DNA from: Eucommia ulmoides
Lineage: Eukaryota; Streptophyta; Magnoliopsida; Garryales; Eucommiaceae
Reading direction: 5' to 3'
Assembly: GCA_016647705.1 (NCBI GenBank)
Contig: CM028335.1
Span: forward strand, 36,562,712-36,626,711
Length of the DNA stretch: 64,000 nt
Part shown: in pieces, positions 1 through 12,304 of the stretch
Position numbering within the stretch: the first letter of the stretch is position 1
How the letters are laid out: each line of letters starts with the position of its first letter
The notes under the pieces: generated by a model
Told to the model about the DNA's origin: nothing
What the model saw: only the letters and a program-made list of their open reading frames with translations
Databases searched by the model: none
Made by a program: the position numbers and the translations under genes

Positions 1-235
1 ATCTATTTGGATGAATTTCCATTTGGCCTAATTATCTTCGGTTGTAACTGTAAATCCTATTTTCTCAAAACAAGAAAGGCATAGCATGATCAAATTTTGC
101 TAGTGGCATAGCATTATGAAATAGTTTTGAAATAGGAGAGAAATTGCAATTTTCCTTCTTTTTCTTTCCGAGCATTTTAAACCTTTTTAACCATTATATT
201 GTAGGTTTGCTCCTCATGTAGTTATTCTTTTTCAG

Positions 236-1826
236 GATTTCACAAGCAGAACGATGTGTAGCTTGTCTACGATACAGTTGAAAGTGTCAAGTCTAGAATA
301 TATGGTTGACAGCATGGCACACGACCTTTCTCAGGGAGGAAGATATTCTGAACTACCAACTAACAAAGTTTTGAGAAGAAGTCCAAGTCTCGCTACTCCT
401 AGACTGTTGACATGCACACACAGACCTTCTGTAGATATACACAACAGGCAGCCTCCTCCAACATTGCCCACCAAAGGTAATGAGATTTGGGAGGAAAAGA
501 TATTTGCCAGTAGCAGGACAAGCAGTTCCTCTAAACAAGGTGCAGACATGTGGATGGATTCCACAGCTAGGCAAAATAGAGATTTTCTTAGCAAGGGTCC
601 CATGAGAAACTCCACACAGAGAACCAATGTTTGTCAAACAAGAAAAACTGATGCAGGCATTGTTAGGAGTTCTACCACTAGGGCCATACAGAACAGTCCG
701 AAAATGAAGAATACCTTGTGGAAACTTGTAAAAGGTTATCTATCAGCAGGGGATCTTGACACTGCATATATGGAAGCTTTATGTTCTGGTGATGAACTTG
801 TTTTGATTGATCTGCTTGATAGAACAGGTCCAGTTCTGGAATCTTTATCACACAAGACCACAAGTGATCTTCTTAGTACTTTGGCGTCATACTTACTGGA
901 CCAAAGATTTATGAATTCTATAATCCCTTGGCTGCAGCAGGCAAGTTACGTGGTTATATTTCACTATTAACTTTTTGAATGTACTAATTTCCTTTTTCCA
1001 ATTGTCCTTATGCATTATTGAGTTAGTATTTGTGGAAGTGGTTAAAAATACAAGGGAGGTTGGATCAACAATTGCACTTCATGCATTATGACCTTGCTAC
1101 AAGGAGAAAAAATAAAATAGAAGGAATGAAATGACCTTGGCACGTAGGTTTATGCTTGATTTCTTGCAATGGTATACTAGTCTGCACTTCTGCTAAATGT
1201 TTGACTATACTTTGTTTCAGCTTAATTAAATTTTAGGGAGAATTCTTCTAATAGCTTTATGTGTTTTGAAGTTATGGAGAGGGAGGGGGTTGGAGTAAGT
1301 TACTAATATTCCTATACCTGTATCTAAAATCCAAAAGTTATTAGATCCTTTCTTTGGACTTAATGGGCTATTGTGAATTGCAATACTGCCATATTGAAAT
1401 GGGTTTCGGGCAATGTCCACCTTTTGATTTGGGTGTTCATATTTTCACATTTAGGTGGTCAGACACTTGCCTTTACTGGGGTATCTTTATAATATCATAA
1501 GCTTGATATCATCTTCCAAATTCTCCATAACTAATTATATTTGTTCTTTTGTGTTATTTCATATTATAGCAGCATGCATAGATGATTAGTTTAAAGCACG
1601 GCTAAAGAAAATGCTTTTTATGTGTATTATCCCTTAGGTTGTAGATCTGAGTATTGCCCATGGACCACATTATCTCATTCTTTCTGCAAAAACAAGGAAC
1701 GAGTTCTTGTCTGCAATTCAGGAAGCTGTGAACATGGAATTTTCTATCCCATCAGAAAGAAGATCTGTCACACAGCTAGCAATGAAATTACGTCAAATCT
1801 GGGGTAAGGCATCTTCTGCAAGTTGA
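236..1826 (+). CDS. TORTIFOLIA1-like microtubule-associated protein, C-terminal part (2 exons)
   Basis: This is the 3' end of a gene that begins left of the window. Exon 236-940 follows a TTCAG acceptor and encodes 235 residues in phase 0. Exon 1638-1826 follows CCCTTAG and adds 62 residues, ending in TGA at 1824-1826. The last ~130 residues (from LWKLVKGYLSAGDLDTAY through GDELVLIDLLDRTGPVLE to LRQIWGK) match the conserved C-terminal domain of TORTIFOLIA1/SPIRAL2 proteins. These bind cortical microtubules and influence helical growth. The residues before it are Ser/Thr/Arg-rich and low in conservation, as in the family linker. The N-terminal HEAT-repeat domain must lie upstream. The joining intron has a GC donor; skipping it would add a short junk tail and end at 970. 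I am confident of the family but not of the paralogue. Confidence 0.85.
941..1637 (+). other. Non-canonical GC-AG intron of the TORTIFOLIA1-like gene
   Basis: The upstream exon ends ..CTGCAGCAG and the intron begins GCAAGT. The acceptor is CCCTTAG. Only this cut keeps phase 0 and joins WLQQ to VVDLSIAHGPHYL, which is the continuity expected for the family. The nearest GT (in AAGTTACG) would shift the frame. Confidence 0.75.
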
Positions 1827-3200
1827 AGCATTTCAATTAAAAAGACATGGACCCTTTCTTTATTTCTGTTCTGTCACTAATTTTATTTCCAGTCAACATA
1901 AAAGCATTCAAGTATTTACAAAGTGAATCAGAAATTTTGAAATTGTAATTTGTTAGAATTAGAACATTCTTGCATCTTATTCTTGATTAATTTGTACAAT
2001 GTATCTAAATGTTCTATTTTTCAGTTGAAGCTAGAGGAGAAAAAGATTTGCAAGTAACAAAACTATTATCATGTCTTGCCCAGATGAACTCTTACTTTTT
2101 CTTTTGACCTGGGATATTCATTTTAATGCATCTTATAGTTGATTAGAGCTGCCACTGTTCCGTTCATAGTAATCATGTTCAAGAGTCAGAAGTACAAAAA
2201 ATCTTTCTGTTTAACGTGAGATGACAGAACCATGCAATGATAAATTAGTATTGTTCTTTATAACTGATTCCGATTGTTCAAAAATTTAGTCATTGTTCAT
2301 TATGTGCTTTCTATTTTGCAACAAAGTGATCAGTTCATATTGGAAAAAGGACCTATATTGGACTAAGCTGAACTGGCAGAGGACTAGGGAATTCTTAATT
2401 ATTATTGCAGTAAAATGATTCTGATGTGAAGCTAACAGAAAAGCCAGTACTTAGAGGGATTGGGATCACAAACATTTACAAGAGATTTGTATTACTGATT
2501 GCAAATTGATTGCATGCAACTTTGTGGTGATGAAAAAAGCCTCATGCTTCTCGAAATACACGCTATTTTTTGTGCTAGATATATAATGTGGTTGTGTTGC
2601 TAAAACCCTTTGAGTTTTTTGAACTGTCCATTCTCTTGTGATCATTTGGTGGAAAAAGAAGGAACTTTGTTGGACTAAGGACTTTTAATTTATTTTTGCA
2701 GGAAAATGATTCGTGATGTGAAGCTAATAGAATCATGTTATGGCAATGGTTCGAGAAAGCTTGACATTTAAGCGTGTCCTCAAAGTCAAAGTTGTATCTT
2801 AGATGTATAAGAGGATAACAGTGAAATTTGTGCTAAAATTAGAGTTGAGCATTGGTTTTACATTTGTCATCTCAACATCCATTGTGGAGAGAATATTTCC
2901 ACTTTCGAGTTTTATATGTTCAGCAGCGTGTGCTGTTACAGTTATGCAGTAGGTAAATACCAAGCTTTCTGGCCTTTATGGTTCCAATATTGAGGCCTTT
3001 ATTGTACAGCTGAACATTAGAATGGCAACACAAAGCTTTTATATGCATACGTTGGGTCCATTGTGCTTGTTTGTCCTTCTATAATTGTTTAGTTTGTGAG
3101 GTGGTAAACAGTTATGAATATTTTGTTGTACTACAGATGAAAGGTTCTTGGAAAATCTTTCCTTGCACGTAACATGCAACTAATGCCATAGATAAAATCA
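1827..3200 (+). other. 3' UTR/flank of the TORTIFOLIA1-like gene, with a local duplication
   Basis: No coding potential was found here. It is ordinary AT-rich 3'-flank sequence and may hold 3'-UTR exons. A block at about 2340-2440 (TGGAAAAAGGACCTATATTGG ... GATGTGAAGCTAACAGAA, interrupted) recurs in diverged form at about 2648-2735 (TGGAAAAAGAAGGAAC ... GATGTGAAGCTAATAGAA). A poly(A) signal cannot be assigned with confidence. Confidence 0.5.
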
Positions 3201-3224
3201 TACTGCATTTTGCTGGCAGTAGTT

Positions 3225-3440
3225 TGGATAGAGATAAAGAGGAGGGGCAGAATATATATCCCTCCCCTTGTTTATCCATTGTTTGGAGAGGGGGGGAGGG
3301 GAGGAATAGATCTCTCCCGTTGTTTGGTTGAAAGGAAAGGGGGGTATCCTTCCCTTTTTTGGCCAGAAATGAGGGGGAGGGGTAGCGGAAGGAGGATAGA
3401 AGGGATTCACCTAGGGATGGAAAAAAAAAGAAGGAAACCG
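3225..3440. repeat. G-rich purine tract, unclassified
   Basis: A run of GGGGGAGGGG-type tracts with repeated TTGTTTGG motifs. A related polypurine/TTGTTTG block occurs at about 7420-7600. Open frames through it are low-complexity and not convincing. It may be part of a small non-autonomous transposon, but I could not define ends. Confidence 0.3.
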
Positions 3441-3839
3441 ACGGTAACCGAGAGAAACTGAACCGAATGATTTGGTTTTGAAATCAACTAAATGCTTTGG
3501 TTGCGGTTTTTTATTAGCAATTGAAATGTTAAAAAAAAAGAAAAAAAAGAAAAAAGAAAAAAGAAAAAACAAACAAACTAAGGGTTCAATACTCTCGCAT
3601 TTACATGTATATAAATTATGTAAAATATTTGTTAGATGTAATAAATATTATACAGATGCCATGTAATAAATATTACACAAATATATGTAATATAGTCACA
3701 TGTGATTTATAATCATTAACTTGTAACTAATTTTAATTATATGTAACTAATATTTATTATGATATGAATTTATTCACCAAACTTTCTCTATCCTCTACAC
3801 ACAATGTATGAGCACGTGTGAGACTAAATACTAAATAAA

Positions 3840-6800
3840 AAACCAGTTTAAGAGTATGTTTGGCTGGAAGGATGGAAAAGAAAAAGGAAAAAGGAAATGA
3901 AAAAAATAAATAAAAATCTTTATCCTTTGTAGAAGAAAAATCATTTTCGTTAGTATGTTTGGTTGAATAGATATAAAAAGAGGAAAAATTAATATTTTGT
4001 GTATTAGAGAAAGAAAAATAAAAGAAAATAAATAAATAATATGCACTATTTTAATTTACTATTTTATCCTTACTACATATTAATGGTAAAGGAAAAATAT
4101 AATATGCACTTAAAACAAATGGGTATAATGGTAATTTTGGATAATTTTTCCCACCATCCCTTCATTTTTCCCACCACCATCCATCGCTATCGTCATCGTT
4201 TTCACCGCCATCGCCGTTGTCGTCTAACTACCATATGTGTAAACTTTCTCTCTCTCTCTCTCTATTCTCGATTACAATTTTCGAATTTGACTTTTGTTTT
4301 CGATTTTGATTTCATTGTTGCAGAAATCGGTTTTAGGGTTTTAGGGATTAAATCATTGACGAAATTGCAACAATCAATTTTAGGGTTTTAGGGATGAAAT
4401 CATTGACGAAATTTAATGATTTCAGACATGTCACATTCAAAATGAAATTGCTCGATTTTCAGACAATGTCACTTTCAAAATGAAGTTGTTCGATTCCACA
4501 ATCTCACATGAAATTGAATTTGTTCGTTTTGCCAAATTGAACAAATCCTCTAGAGGTTGCTAGAATTTGTATCCCTCCTTACGACGATGGTGCAAAGAGG
4601 TCGGCAGTGAATCGAAGGACAAGGGCTGAAGGTCTGCAATTAACTTACGACAAATGTGCAAAGGTGATTAATCGTTTGATTTTTTGTATGGCGATTGCGG
4701 ATTTGAAGTTCTGGTAATCATATTTATAGATAATTTTTTACTGTTTTGAAGTTCATGTGTGATCATTTCGTGTTTGATGCGGTATTTAGTTTGTGTTTTC
4801 GTGTTTTTGATCAATACTGTTGATCAATTTCGTGCTCGATTACATTCAACACGCATTTGCTAGATTCGATTTTTGGTTGATTTCAACGATTTTCTTGAAA
4901 TGTTTTGCTAGATCTGATCTTGAACGTTACATTCAACACACACTTTAAATTTTGTTACATTCAACACCCATTTGAAATTCTAAAGTCATTTGTTATGGTT
5001 TGGATTGATGAGAAGTTATCTACGATGTTTTTAGTTAGACAATGTTACATTTTCAACATGAATGTTTTGATATTATTCCAAAACAAATTGGTTTAATCAG
5101 ATTACGTTCTCTTGAACGTTACATTCAACACACTTTGAATTTTGTTACATTCAACACATACTTTGATTTTTTGAAGTTATCTGGTATGATTTGGATTTGA
5201 TGAGAAGTTATCTATGATATTTTAGTTAGACAATGTTACATTTTTGGATATGAATGTTTGATATTATTCCGAAATAAATTGGTTCAATTAGATTACGCTC
5301 AATGTTACATTTTCAACATGAATTTTGTTGTCGAAGCCCTAGAAGTGTAACATTCAATCAGACACTTTGCAATTTGAATTTTGGCAATTTTAGAAGTGTT
5401 ACATTCAACACACACTGAAATAATGGGGTTCAATTGTTGAATTTTCTAAAAAATTGATTTTTGAGAATATTAGACAGTGTTACATTCAACACGTATATAG
5501 TGTTACATTCAACACGTATATAGTGTTACATTCAACACGCACTTTTGAATTTTGGATTTCTCTTTTCCCCCATGTTTGGATTGAGTGTTATATTCAACAA
5601 GCATGTTACATTCAACATGCATGTAAATATTATTCCGAAACAAATTGGTTCAATCAGATTACATTCAACAACATTCTAAAAACTGATTTTGATAATAGTA
5701 GACAATTTTTACATTCAAAATGCATAATGTTTTTGAATATTTTGGCAAATTAATTCAATTAGACAGTGCTACATTTATAAGTGTAGCATTCAACAATTTA
5801 GAAGTGTAACATTCAATTACTTTGCAATTTGAATTTTAACAATTTTAGAAGTGTTATATTCAATATACACACTGAAACAATGGGGTTCAATTGTTGAATT
5901 TTCTAAAAAAAATTGATTTTTGAGAATATTAGATAATGTTACATTCAACACGTAGGCAATGTTATATTCAACACGCACTTTGAATTTTGAATTTTGGCAA
6001 TATCAGGAAGTGTCAATATCAGTTAGTTCTAATCAATTCAAGTTTATGATGTTTTGGATTTATATTTGGTTGAGTTTAGTTCGGTTAAAGTTTTTGGATC
6101 GATGAGAAGATATCTCCTATGGTTGGATTGATAATTCATTATCTCCTATGTGTAGTTCAGGCAGTGCTACATTCAACATGCATGTAAATATTATTCCGAA
6201 ATAAATTGGTTCAATCAGATTACATTCAACAATATTCTAAAAACTGATTATGATAATAGTAGACAATTTTTACATTCAAAACGCATAATTTTTTGAATAT
6301 TTGGTAGATTGATTCAATCAGAGAGTGTTATATTTAGAAGTGTAACATTCAATCAAACACTTTGCAATTTGAATTTTGGCAATTTTAGAAGTATTATATT
6401 CAACACACACACTGAAATAATAGGGTTCAACTGTTGAATTTTCTAAAAAATTAATTTTTGAGAATATTAGATAGTGTTACATTCAACACGTAGATAGTAT
6501 TACATTCAACATGCACTTTGAATTTATCAATATCAGGAAGTGTTACATTTAACACACATATTTGTTTTTAAATATGTGACAAGATCAGATGGTGTTACAT
6601 TTAACACGCATTTGAGTTTTGAATTTTTGGCAATTTTAGAAGTATTATATTCAACACACACATTGAAACAATGGGGTTCAATTTGTTGAATTTTCTAAAA
6701 AAATGATTTTCGAAAAACCATAAAACATGCTTAAACAGTTGTGAAGGTTCAGGGAGGAAAGTGTTAAAAAAAAAAAAAAAAGAGTAAAATTTGAATCTAA

Positions 6801-7290
6801 AATAAAATATGGGGTAAAAAATGTAATTAATGTTACTGATTTGAAAACCCTAGCCTCATGTAATCGTGAACCATCATCTTTCTTGCAGCTGTGGAGCTTC
6901 GGCAGCTGTCAACGATGAAAAGCAAAGGACTAACGATGAAGGCGAATGGAGAAGGATGAACGGCGACGACGAACGACGAAGGCGAAAGGCAAAGCGAACG
7001 AAGACGGCGAAGGCATAGGTGACGACAAGGACGGTGAATGCAATTAGAAACAGTGAAGACAACGGTGAGTGAACGGCGACCGACAAAGTGATTAGCGACG
7101 GCGAAGTAAGCTGAGAAGATGATGCGCTGTGAAATGGAGATGGAATTAGGCGTGAATCATAAATGAGGGGTATTTTAGTGAGGAAAAATACAATAGGAGT
7201 TATTGGTGCAATAAAAAAAAAATGGGTTTGGTTGGAACATGAAAACCCAAAAATGGATCTCCTGGTACATGCCCCTTAAATTTAACTTAC
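3840..7290. mobile_element. Candidate non-autonomous DNA transposon (weak)
   Basis: The left side (about 3850-4230) carries a GTATGTTTGGCTGG end and a CACCGCCATCGCCG-rich stretch. The right side (about 6890-7290) carries, in inverse orientation, GACGGCGAAGG-rich sequence and a GGGTTTGGTTGGAACATG end. The loosely inverted arrangement with repeats between suggests a Mutator- or Harbinger-like non-autonomous element. Exact terminal inverted repeats and a target duplication could not be fixed. No transposase is present. Confidence 0.25.
4830..6710. repeat. Degenerate tandem array built on TTACATTCAACAC
   Basis: The motif TGTTACATTCAACACG recurs dozens of times in complete or decayed form, including three near-perfect 22-23-bp units at 5479-5545. 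Above this is a larger order: a block starting ACTTTGCAATTTGAATTTTG recurs at about 5364, 5819 and 6358. A second block with ATTATTCCGAAACAAATTGG recurs at about 5625 and 6185. No credible gene lies in it. Confidence 0.8.
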
Positions 7291-7299
7291 AATTTAAAT

Positions 7300-7790
7300 A
7301 GGACAAATAATAGATTTATACTCACTATTTAGAACTAATTGCCAATTATTCATAAAAATAATGGTTTAAATTAATTATATAGCATCTCCAGTTTCTTCCC
7401 AATCCATCCTAATTGTAATGTCCTTTCTTTTTTCCCTTGATTCATTTTTGGTCCTCATCGTCCTTCCCATCCAAGCAACACAAGGGCCCTTCCCTCTCCT
7501 CCTCCTAATTTTCCCTTGGTTTGTTTGCAAGATTAGTGGGAGGGATTTGATGGGATTGAGTTCCCCTTGTTTGTTTCGTAGGAGGAAGAATTTGAAACTT
7601 TCCATTTTTTCCCTTATGCAATTGATGAAACTAGCCTACTCCTAACTCCAAGTAGCGGGGGACGCAACCTTTAAACGGCTTCCCAATTAATCCAAATTGG
7701 ACTGATTTATAGGGGAAAGAATGATCAACTGTTGTATTTTCATCGTCTGTTACACGTGTCATTGTGGTTACTATATACAATATATTTATT
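7300..7790. other. No recognisable feature
   Basis: AT-rich sequence with a pyrimidine/purine-rich stretch at about 7420-7620 resembling the 3225-3440 block. Short open frames on both strands overlap each other and match nothing I recognise. Confidence 0.4.
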
Positions 7791-7797
7791 CACAACA

Positions 7798-8262
7798 TTC
7801 TTCGAAGGGCCTCTACTACCCACACCAATATGCCTTGGTCATCATGGTGGTAATTGCGAACTACCGGGTCAAGCAAATCCTGGTGAATAATGGAAGTTCG
7901 ACTGACATACTCTTCAGCGGATGATCAAGATCAATTCGAGGAAGCTCCTTTCAATAACAGTACCATTGGTAGGTTCGAAGGGGTTACGGTCCATCCATCG
8001 GGGTGGATCAACCTCTTATATGGTTGGGAATTGAGCCAGAGAGGACCACAATATGGTCAAGATTTTTGGTAGTATATATACATTCTGGGTACAACGCAAT
8101 TCTTGGTCGCCTTATGATGAGTTCCTTGAAGGCATTCTACTCAACATACTACTTGCCCTCAAGTTCCCCAAGGATACGGGGGGTTAGGGTTGTAAGAGGG
8201 GATCAGACGGTTGTCTTGGAATGTTTCATGGCGTCATTAAGAACTATGCCCCCCTTGATCCG
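7798..8262 (+). pseudogene. Ty3/gypsy protease-region remnant
   Basis: The conceptual translation, read across at least two frameshifts and an early stop, gives the order typical of plant Ty3 gag-pol around the aspartic protease: ALVIMVVIANYRV, then ILVNNGSSTDILF, then FLVVYIHSGYNAILGR, then STYYLPS and GDQTVV near the end. The active-site Asp of the usual VDNGSS motif reads Asn. It continues, with decay, toward 8518, where the copia element interrupts it, and resumes at 14522 with the reverse transcriptase. Confidence 0.7.
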
Positions 8263-8523
8263 CAATAGCAATTAGAGCAGGTGACAGAACTTGGCTCACT
8301 AGGGGACGAGCTCGGTCACTTGGCTGTAGATAACCTGATGGGGGGATAAAGTTGGTCCGATACCCCATGAGGCCCTCTTGTAAGTCCAAATCCACCCTAC
8401 TGATCGATAGAAGGTAGTTAGAATTGAGTTCAAAATGCCTCCGGCGCTTCACAACTTCTTAACGACTCTATTGTATGGGCATATAGATGTCTTTGTTTGG
8501 CTGCACTCAGAGCTCTCTGGAAT

Positions 8524-8699
8524 TGATATAAGGAAACTTGAATCTCTCCACCAATATAAGGAAAGTGTATGTAATTACCTTGGGTGTCTGTAATTAATTT
8601 GATTGGGAAATGATTTACTTTGATTAGGAATTAATTAGGATTTGATTATATGTATTTTTGGTATTTCTCATATTCTAGCCTAGGTCTTTCTCTAAGCAT

Positions 8700-8735
<36 letters not shown>

Positions 8736-8778
8736 CACTTCTAATATGAATAAAGGTGTGGGATTACCTTCTCTGTTA
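8524..8778 (+). repeat. Copia 5' LTR
   Basis: Starts TGATATAAGGAAAC and ends CTTCTCTGTTA. It contains a (TA)n tract of about 30 bp at 8702-8732 that is only a few repeats long in the 3' LTR. Its partner is 14281-14516. Confidence 0.9.
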
Positions 8779-8791
8779 TGGTAATCAGAGC
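8779..8791 (+). other. Copia primer-binding site (tRNA-Met type)
   Basis: TGGTAATCAGAGC directly abuts the 5' LTR. It equals the usual initiator-tRNA-Met site TGGTATCAGAGC with one inserted A. Confidence 0.8.
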
Positions 8792-9593
8792 CTAAGCCTC
8801 ACGATAACCCTGATTTCAGCAGCAACCCTATTTGTTTTTTCGCCATAGCCTCCTTCTGCAGGATCTCCGTGGTTTGGATCTCCTAATATCAAATCCTTGA
8901 GTTATTGTAGTTCCCTTTTTCATGCCATAGTTTTTTTGTTTTTTTTTTCATACCAGAAACACAACCCCAAAGTTGGAACCCTCTCCCTCCTACTGTTCTC
9001 ACTTTACATTACCTTTGGTTGAAGCTTATGTACCACCTATACAAATTCCGAAACAATTATGTCGAATCTGACTACCACATCAGATCTAGGCATTACACTT
9101 GTTTACTCACATTCGAAAATCTGAATTTTTTATCTGTTCGTGACCGAATCTGGTGTTCGAACTTTCAAATTTGTGCTTATTTACACAGAATCCATAGCAG
9201 CCCCTGATTCACTGGCCTTGTTGCTGCTGTTCTGATACTGTTCTGGCCATATCCAAATCTATTCTCAGATCTTGCCTAATCACTACCCTCTCGTCTCTGT
9301 TTTGATTGAATCTCGGTTGGTCCAGTATTCTCCACCGTCATTGCAACTTCACCGATTGTCAACGATCATCCCCTATGGAGCATTTAACTACCCTACCAAC
9401 AGCTACACCAATAACAACCAGTAACAACTCAGTTTCCGATCTGCCAGAGACACCAACAATGTTGGCGGCGGCTGTCCCTTTGCCGCCGCAACCCACCACG
9501 CCCACCCTCATCACCACCCTTTCATTCCTTCATTCCATCCCAAATACCCACTCCACTACTATACTATCCATACCATTCACAAACCCCATTATA

Positions 9594-10397
9594 CCAGAAA
9601 ATGACCATCAGCTTATTTCCATTAACACCAATGCTCAAGCTCCTATAAAACTCTCCTCCTTCAACTACCAACTTTGGTACTCTCAATGGTGATCTTTCTT
9701 GATTGGATACAACTTCACTTCGTACGTTGTTACTCCACCCACGAAATTGCAACTAAGCTCGTTGTGTGGGTTCAACAAGACCAATTTCTTTGGAGCGCAC
9801 TCATCGCCTCTCTCACCGAAGAGGTAGACTCCTATGTGTTATCCAATGCAACTTCCTATACCGTGTAGACTACCCTCCATAATCGTTATACTCGACCTGT
9901 CACAAGCTCGTCTCCTCACTCTCAAGGAATCTCTTGTACGAATTAACAAAGGCACCAAACCCATGGCTACCTATCTTCAACATGAGAAACAACTTGTCAC
10001 AACTTTGAATGCGTCTAGTGCAAATCTTACCATAGATGATGTTGTTATCCATGTTTTTAATAGCCAGCCCTCTGAATATAACATGATCTCAACTACGATA
10101 CACACTCGAGAAACTTCTCTCTCCTTTGATGAACTCTATGAAAATCTTTGTGATCATGAGAGTAGTATTACTCAGGACATCTCTTTCGAATCTATTCCAA
10201 TAACGGCAAACTACACTTCTCGCAATGGTGGATCTCACAATCGCACCAACCGCACAAAACGTCAATTGGCCTCCCAAGGTCAAGCGTTCTCAAATCCGCG
10301 GTACCTTCACTCAGGCTCCACATATAATCATAAAGATGGTTCCGGTGTGATTTCCCAATACGGTGATAAACCTGGACACACAGTGAAACAGTGGTAG
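9594..10397 (+). pseudogene. Copia gag remnant
   Basis: Frames start near KLSSFNYQLWYSQW (a gag N-terminal motif, PIKLSSFNYxLW type), break at a stop near 9690, and continue in other frames. Recognisable pieces are EVDSYVLSNATSYTV, LKESLVRINKGTKPMATYLQ and IHTRETSLSFDELYENLCDHE, which match the UBN2/gag region of plant copia elements. No intact zinc knuckle was seen. It is non-functional. Confidence 0.75.
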
Positions 10398-10499
10398 AAG
10401 TTGTTTCCTTGGTCTAAGCCGTCCTCCATGAGTGGCTTGGGTGACTCCCATGCCACCAACATAATGGCTCCACCAAGAGCCAATTTTGCTCAAATCGCC

Positions 10500-11746
10500 A
10501 CCACCAATACTTCTAATTGGTTGGTCGAATCGGGTGCGTCTCATCATGTGACTGCCGATCTTCAAAACCTTTCTCTTCATTCTAACTATGATGATGGTGA
10601 AGATGTGATACTGGGTGATGGTAAAAATTTAGCAGTGACACATTCTGTCTCCCTCGAATGCAAAAGAAACTTGTTTCTGTTTATCAATTATGCTCTACAA
10701 ATAATGTCATTGTTGAATTCTCACATTTCTCTTTTATTGTGAAGGATTATAGCATGGGGGAGCCTCTGGTAAAAAGGAAACCTAAGGATGATGTTTATGA
10801 GTGGCCATTACCGCAAGCATCATCTACTACCTCTACACTAACTATCAACTCCACTGAACTCTCTACTATTTCACAATGGCATTGTCATCTTGGTCACTCT
10901 TTTTCTTCTATTTTGTGTCGCACTTTACTTTTACTTGGCGTCTCTATTCCATCAAACACTTCAAAAAATTTATGTAATTTCTGTAAGTGTAATAAAATGC
11001 ACAAGACTCATTTTCAAGTTTCTTCAATAACATTGACGCGACCTCTAGAATTCATTTATTTCGATGTGTGGGGTCTCTTTCCTATCAATTTTGTTGATGG
11101 CTTTAAATATTATCTCATTTTTGTGGATCACTATACAAAATATATCTGGTTCTATCATATGAAACAAAAATATGTGGTTTCTCACATCTTTCCAAAATTT
11201 AAGGCACTAGTGGAAAAATTCTTTCACCACACCATTGTTTCCTTCTATTCTGACAATGGTGGTAAATGTATTCATTTGAAAGAATTCTTTGCCCCTAATA
11301 GAATCTCACATTTTTTTACTCCACCCCACTCACCTGATCACAATGGCACAGCTGAAAGACGACATAGACATATTGTTGAAACAGGTATCACCCTTCTTCA
11401 TATCGCAAATCTTCCATTATCGTTTTGGTCATATTCATTCCAAACTGCCACATATCTAATAAACAGAATGCCCACCCCTTTGTTGGATAATGACTCTCCC
11501 TATCTTTGAATTTTTGGATCTCTTTCAAACTATAATAAGCTTCGTGTTTTTGGTTGTCTGTGTTATTCTTGGTTGCGACCATATACACAACACAAACTAG
11601 AACCTTGTTCTGCTCTATGTGTGTTTCTTGGGTATTCTCTCAATCACAATGCGTATAAATGCTATGATCCAACCACCTCGAAGATTTTTATTTCTAGGCA
11701 TGTGGCTTTTGTAGAGTATGAGTTTCCATTTAAAACCATACACCTT
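10500..11746 (+). pseudogene. Copia protease and integrase remnant
   Basis: The protease site reads WLVESGASHHVT, with Glu where copia elements normally have Asp. After a frameshift the integrase follows, with a zinc-finger-like HCHLGH ... CNFCKCNKMHKTHF segment (11.0 kb). The core has the first Asp in FDVWG, the second in YSDNGG and Glu in NGTAERRHR. The open stretch ends at a stop at 11507-11509; homologous sequence (RVFGCLCYSWLRPY, FISRHVAFVEYEFPFKTI) runs on to the solo LTR at 11747. Confidence 0.85.
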
Positions 11747-12304
11747 TGATGATAGTGTTTTTAGGCTTCTCCGAGTCAGCACCTGGGCCCCGGCCCCGTG
11801 TCTACTATCACCAATATTTTTACCACATGCCTAATAAAGGCACATGGGCTTCACCAAACGGGCCCAAAAGCCCAAGCCCAACGATTATCTCCTAAAACGC
11901 TCCGGATTATCGGTTAAACACAGGGTTTCGACTACTTAACCGTGTTTAGGCTTGACTAATCATCTCCAACGCCTATATATCGGGGGCTATATAAGCTCGA
12001 GGTATGCTGGAATACACTTAGATTACGCGCGAGTTCATTTGTTTATTTATTGCATTACTGTACCTTTTTCCTCTAAGTACTGATTACCACGCCGGAGGGG
12101 CTTCACCAGGACAAACCCCGGTCTAAGCCTTCTGCAGGTGCACTCCCTGAGAAGCAGGACTCTGGGCATAAAATCTCGGTCCCTCCAGGACCAAGCACAT
12201 CTCACCTGAAGAATTTCCAATCGACGACTCTACCTCAGCAATGGGACCCACCTTTCATCCGACTAGATCGTACTCGAGGTGTGTACCAGTTTTACGCACC
12301 AACA
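11747..12304 (+). mobile_element. Solo LTR (Ty3-type) inserted in the copia element
   Basis: A 558-bp TG...CA unit (TGATGATAGTG ... CACCAACA) is flanked by perfect ACCTT duplications at 11742-11746 and 12305-12309. A TATATAAG box lies at 11988-11995. The downstream CGCCGGAGGGGCTTC...CCCCGG segment resembles the U5 of Tat-lineage Ty3 elements (inference). Removing it with one ACCTT restores the copia frame (EFPFKTIHL joined to NTTWVHDATVDKW). The open frame starting at 12241 is therefore chimeric: its first ~20 codons are LTR. Confidence 0.9.

Noticed and set aside
254..970. 238-codon frame as a complete gene
   Set aside because: It lacks its upstream exons, and its last ten codons are intron read-through past the GC donor at 941.
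3198..3461. Overlapping frames on both strands in the G-rich tract
   Set aside because: Low-complexity translations in both directions and no domain.
4329..4398. TTTTAGGGTTTTAGGG phrases, telomere-like
   Set aside because: Only two short phrases within a ~49-bp duplicated block; not a TTTAGGG array. The same holds for about 47985-48025.
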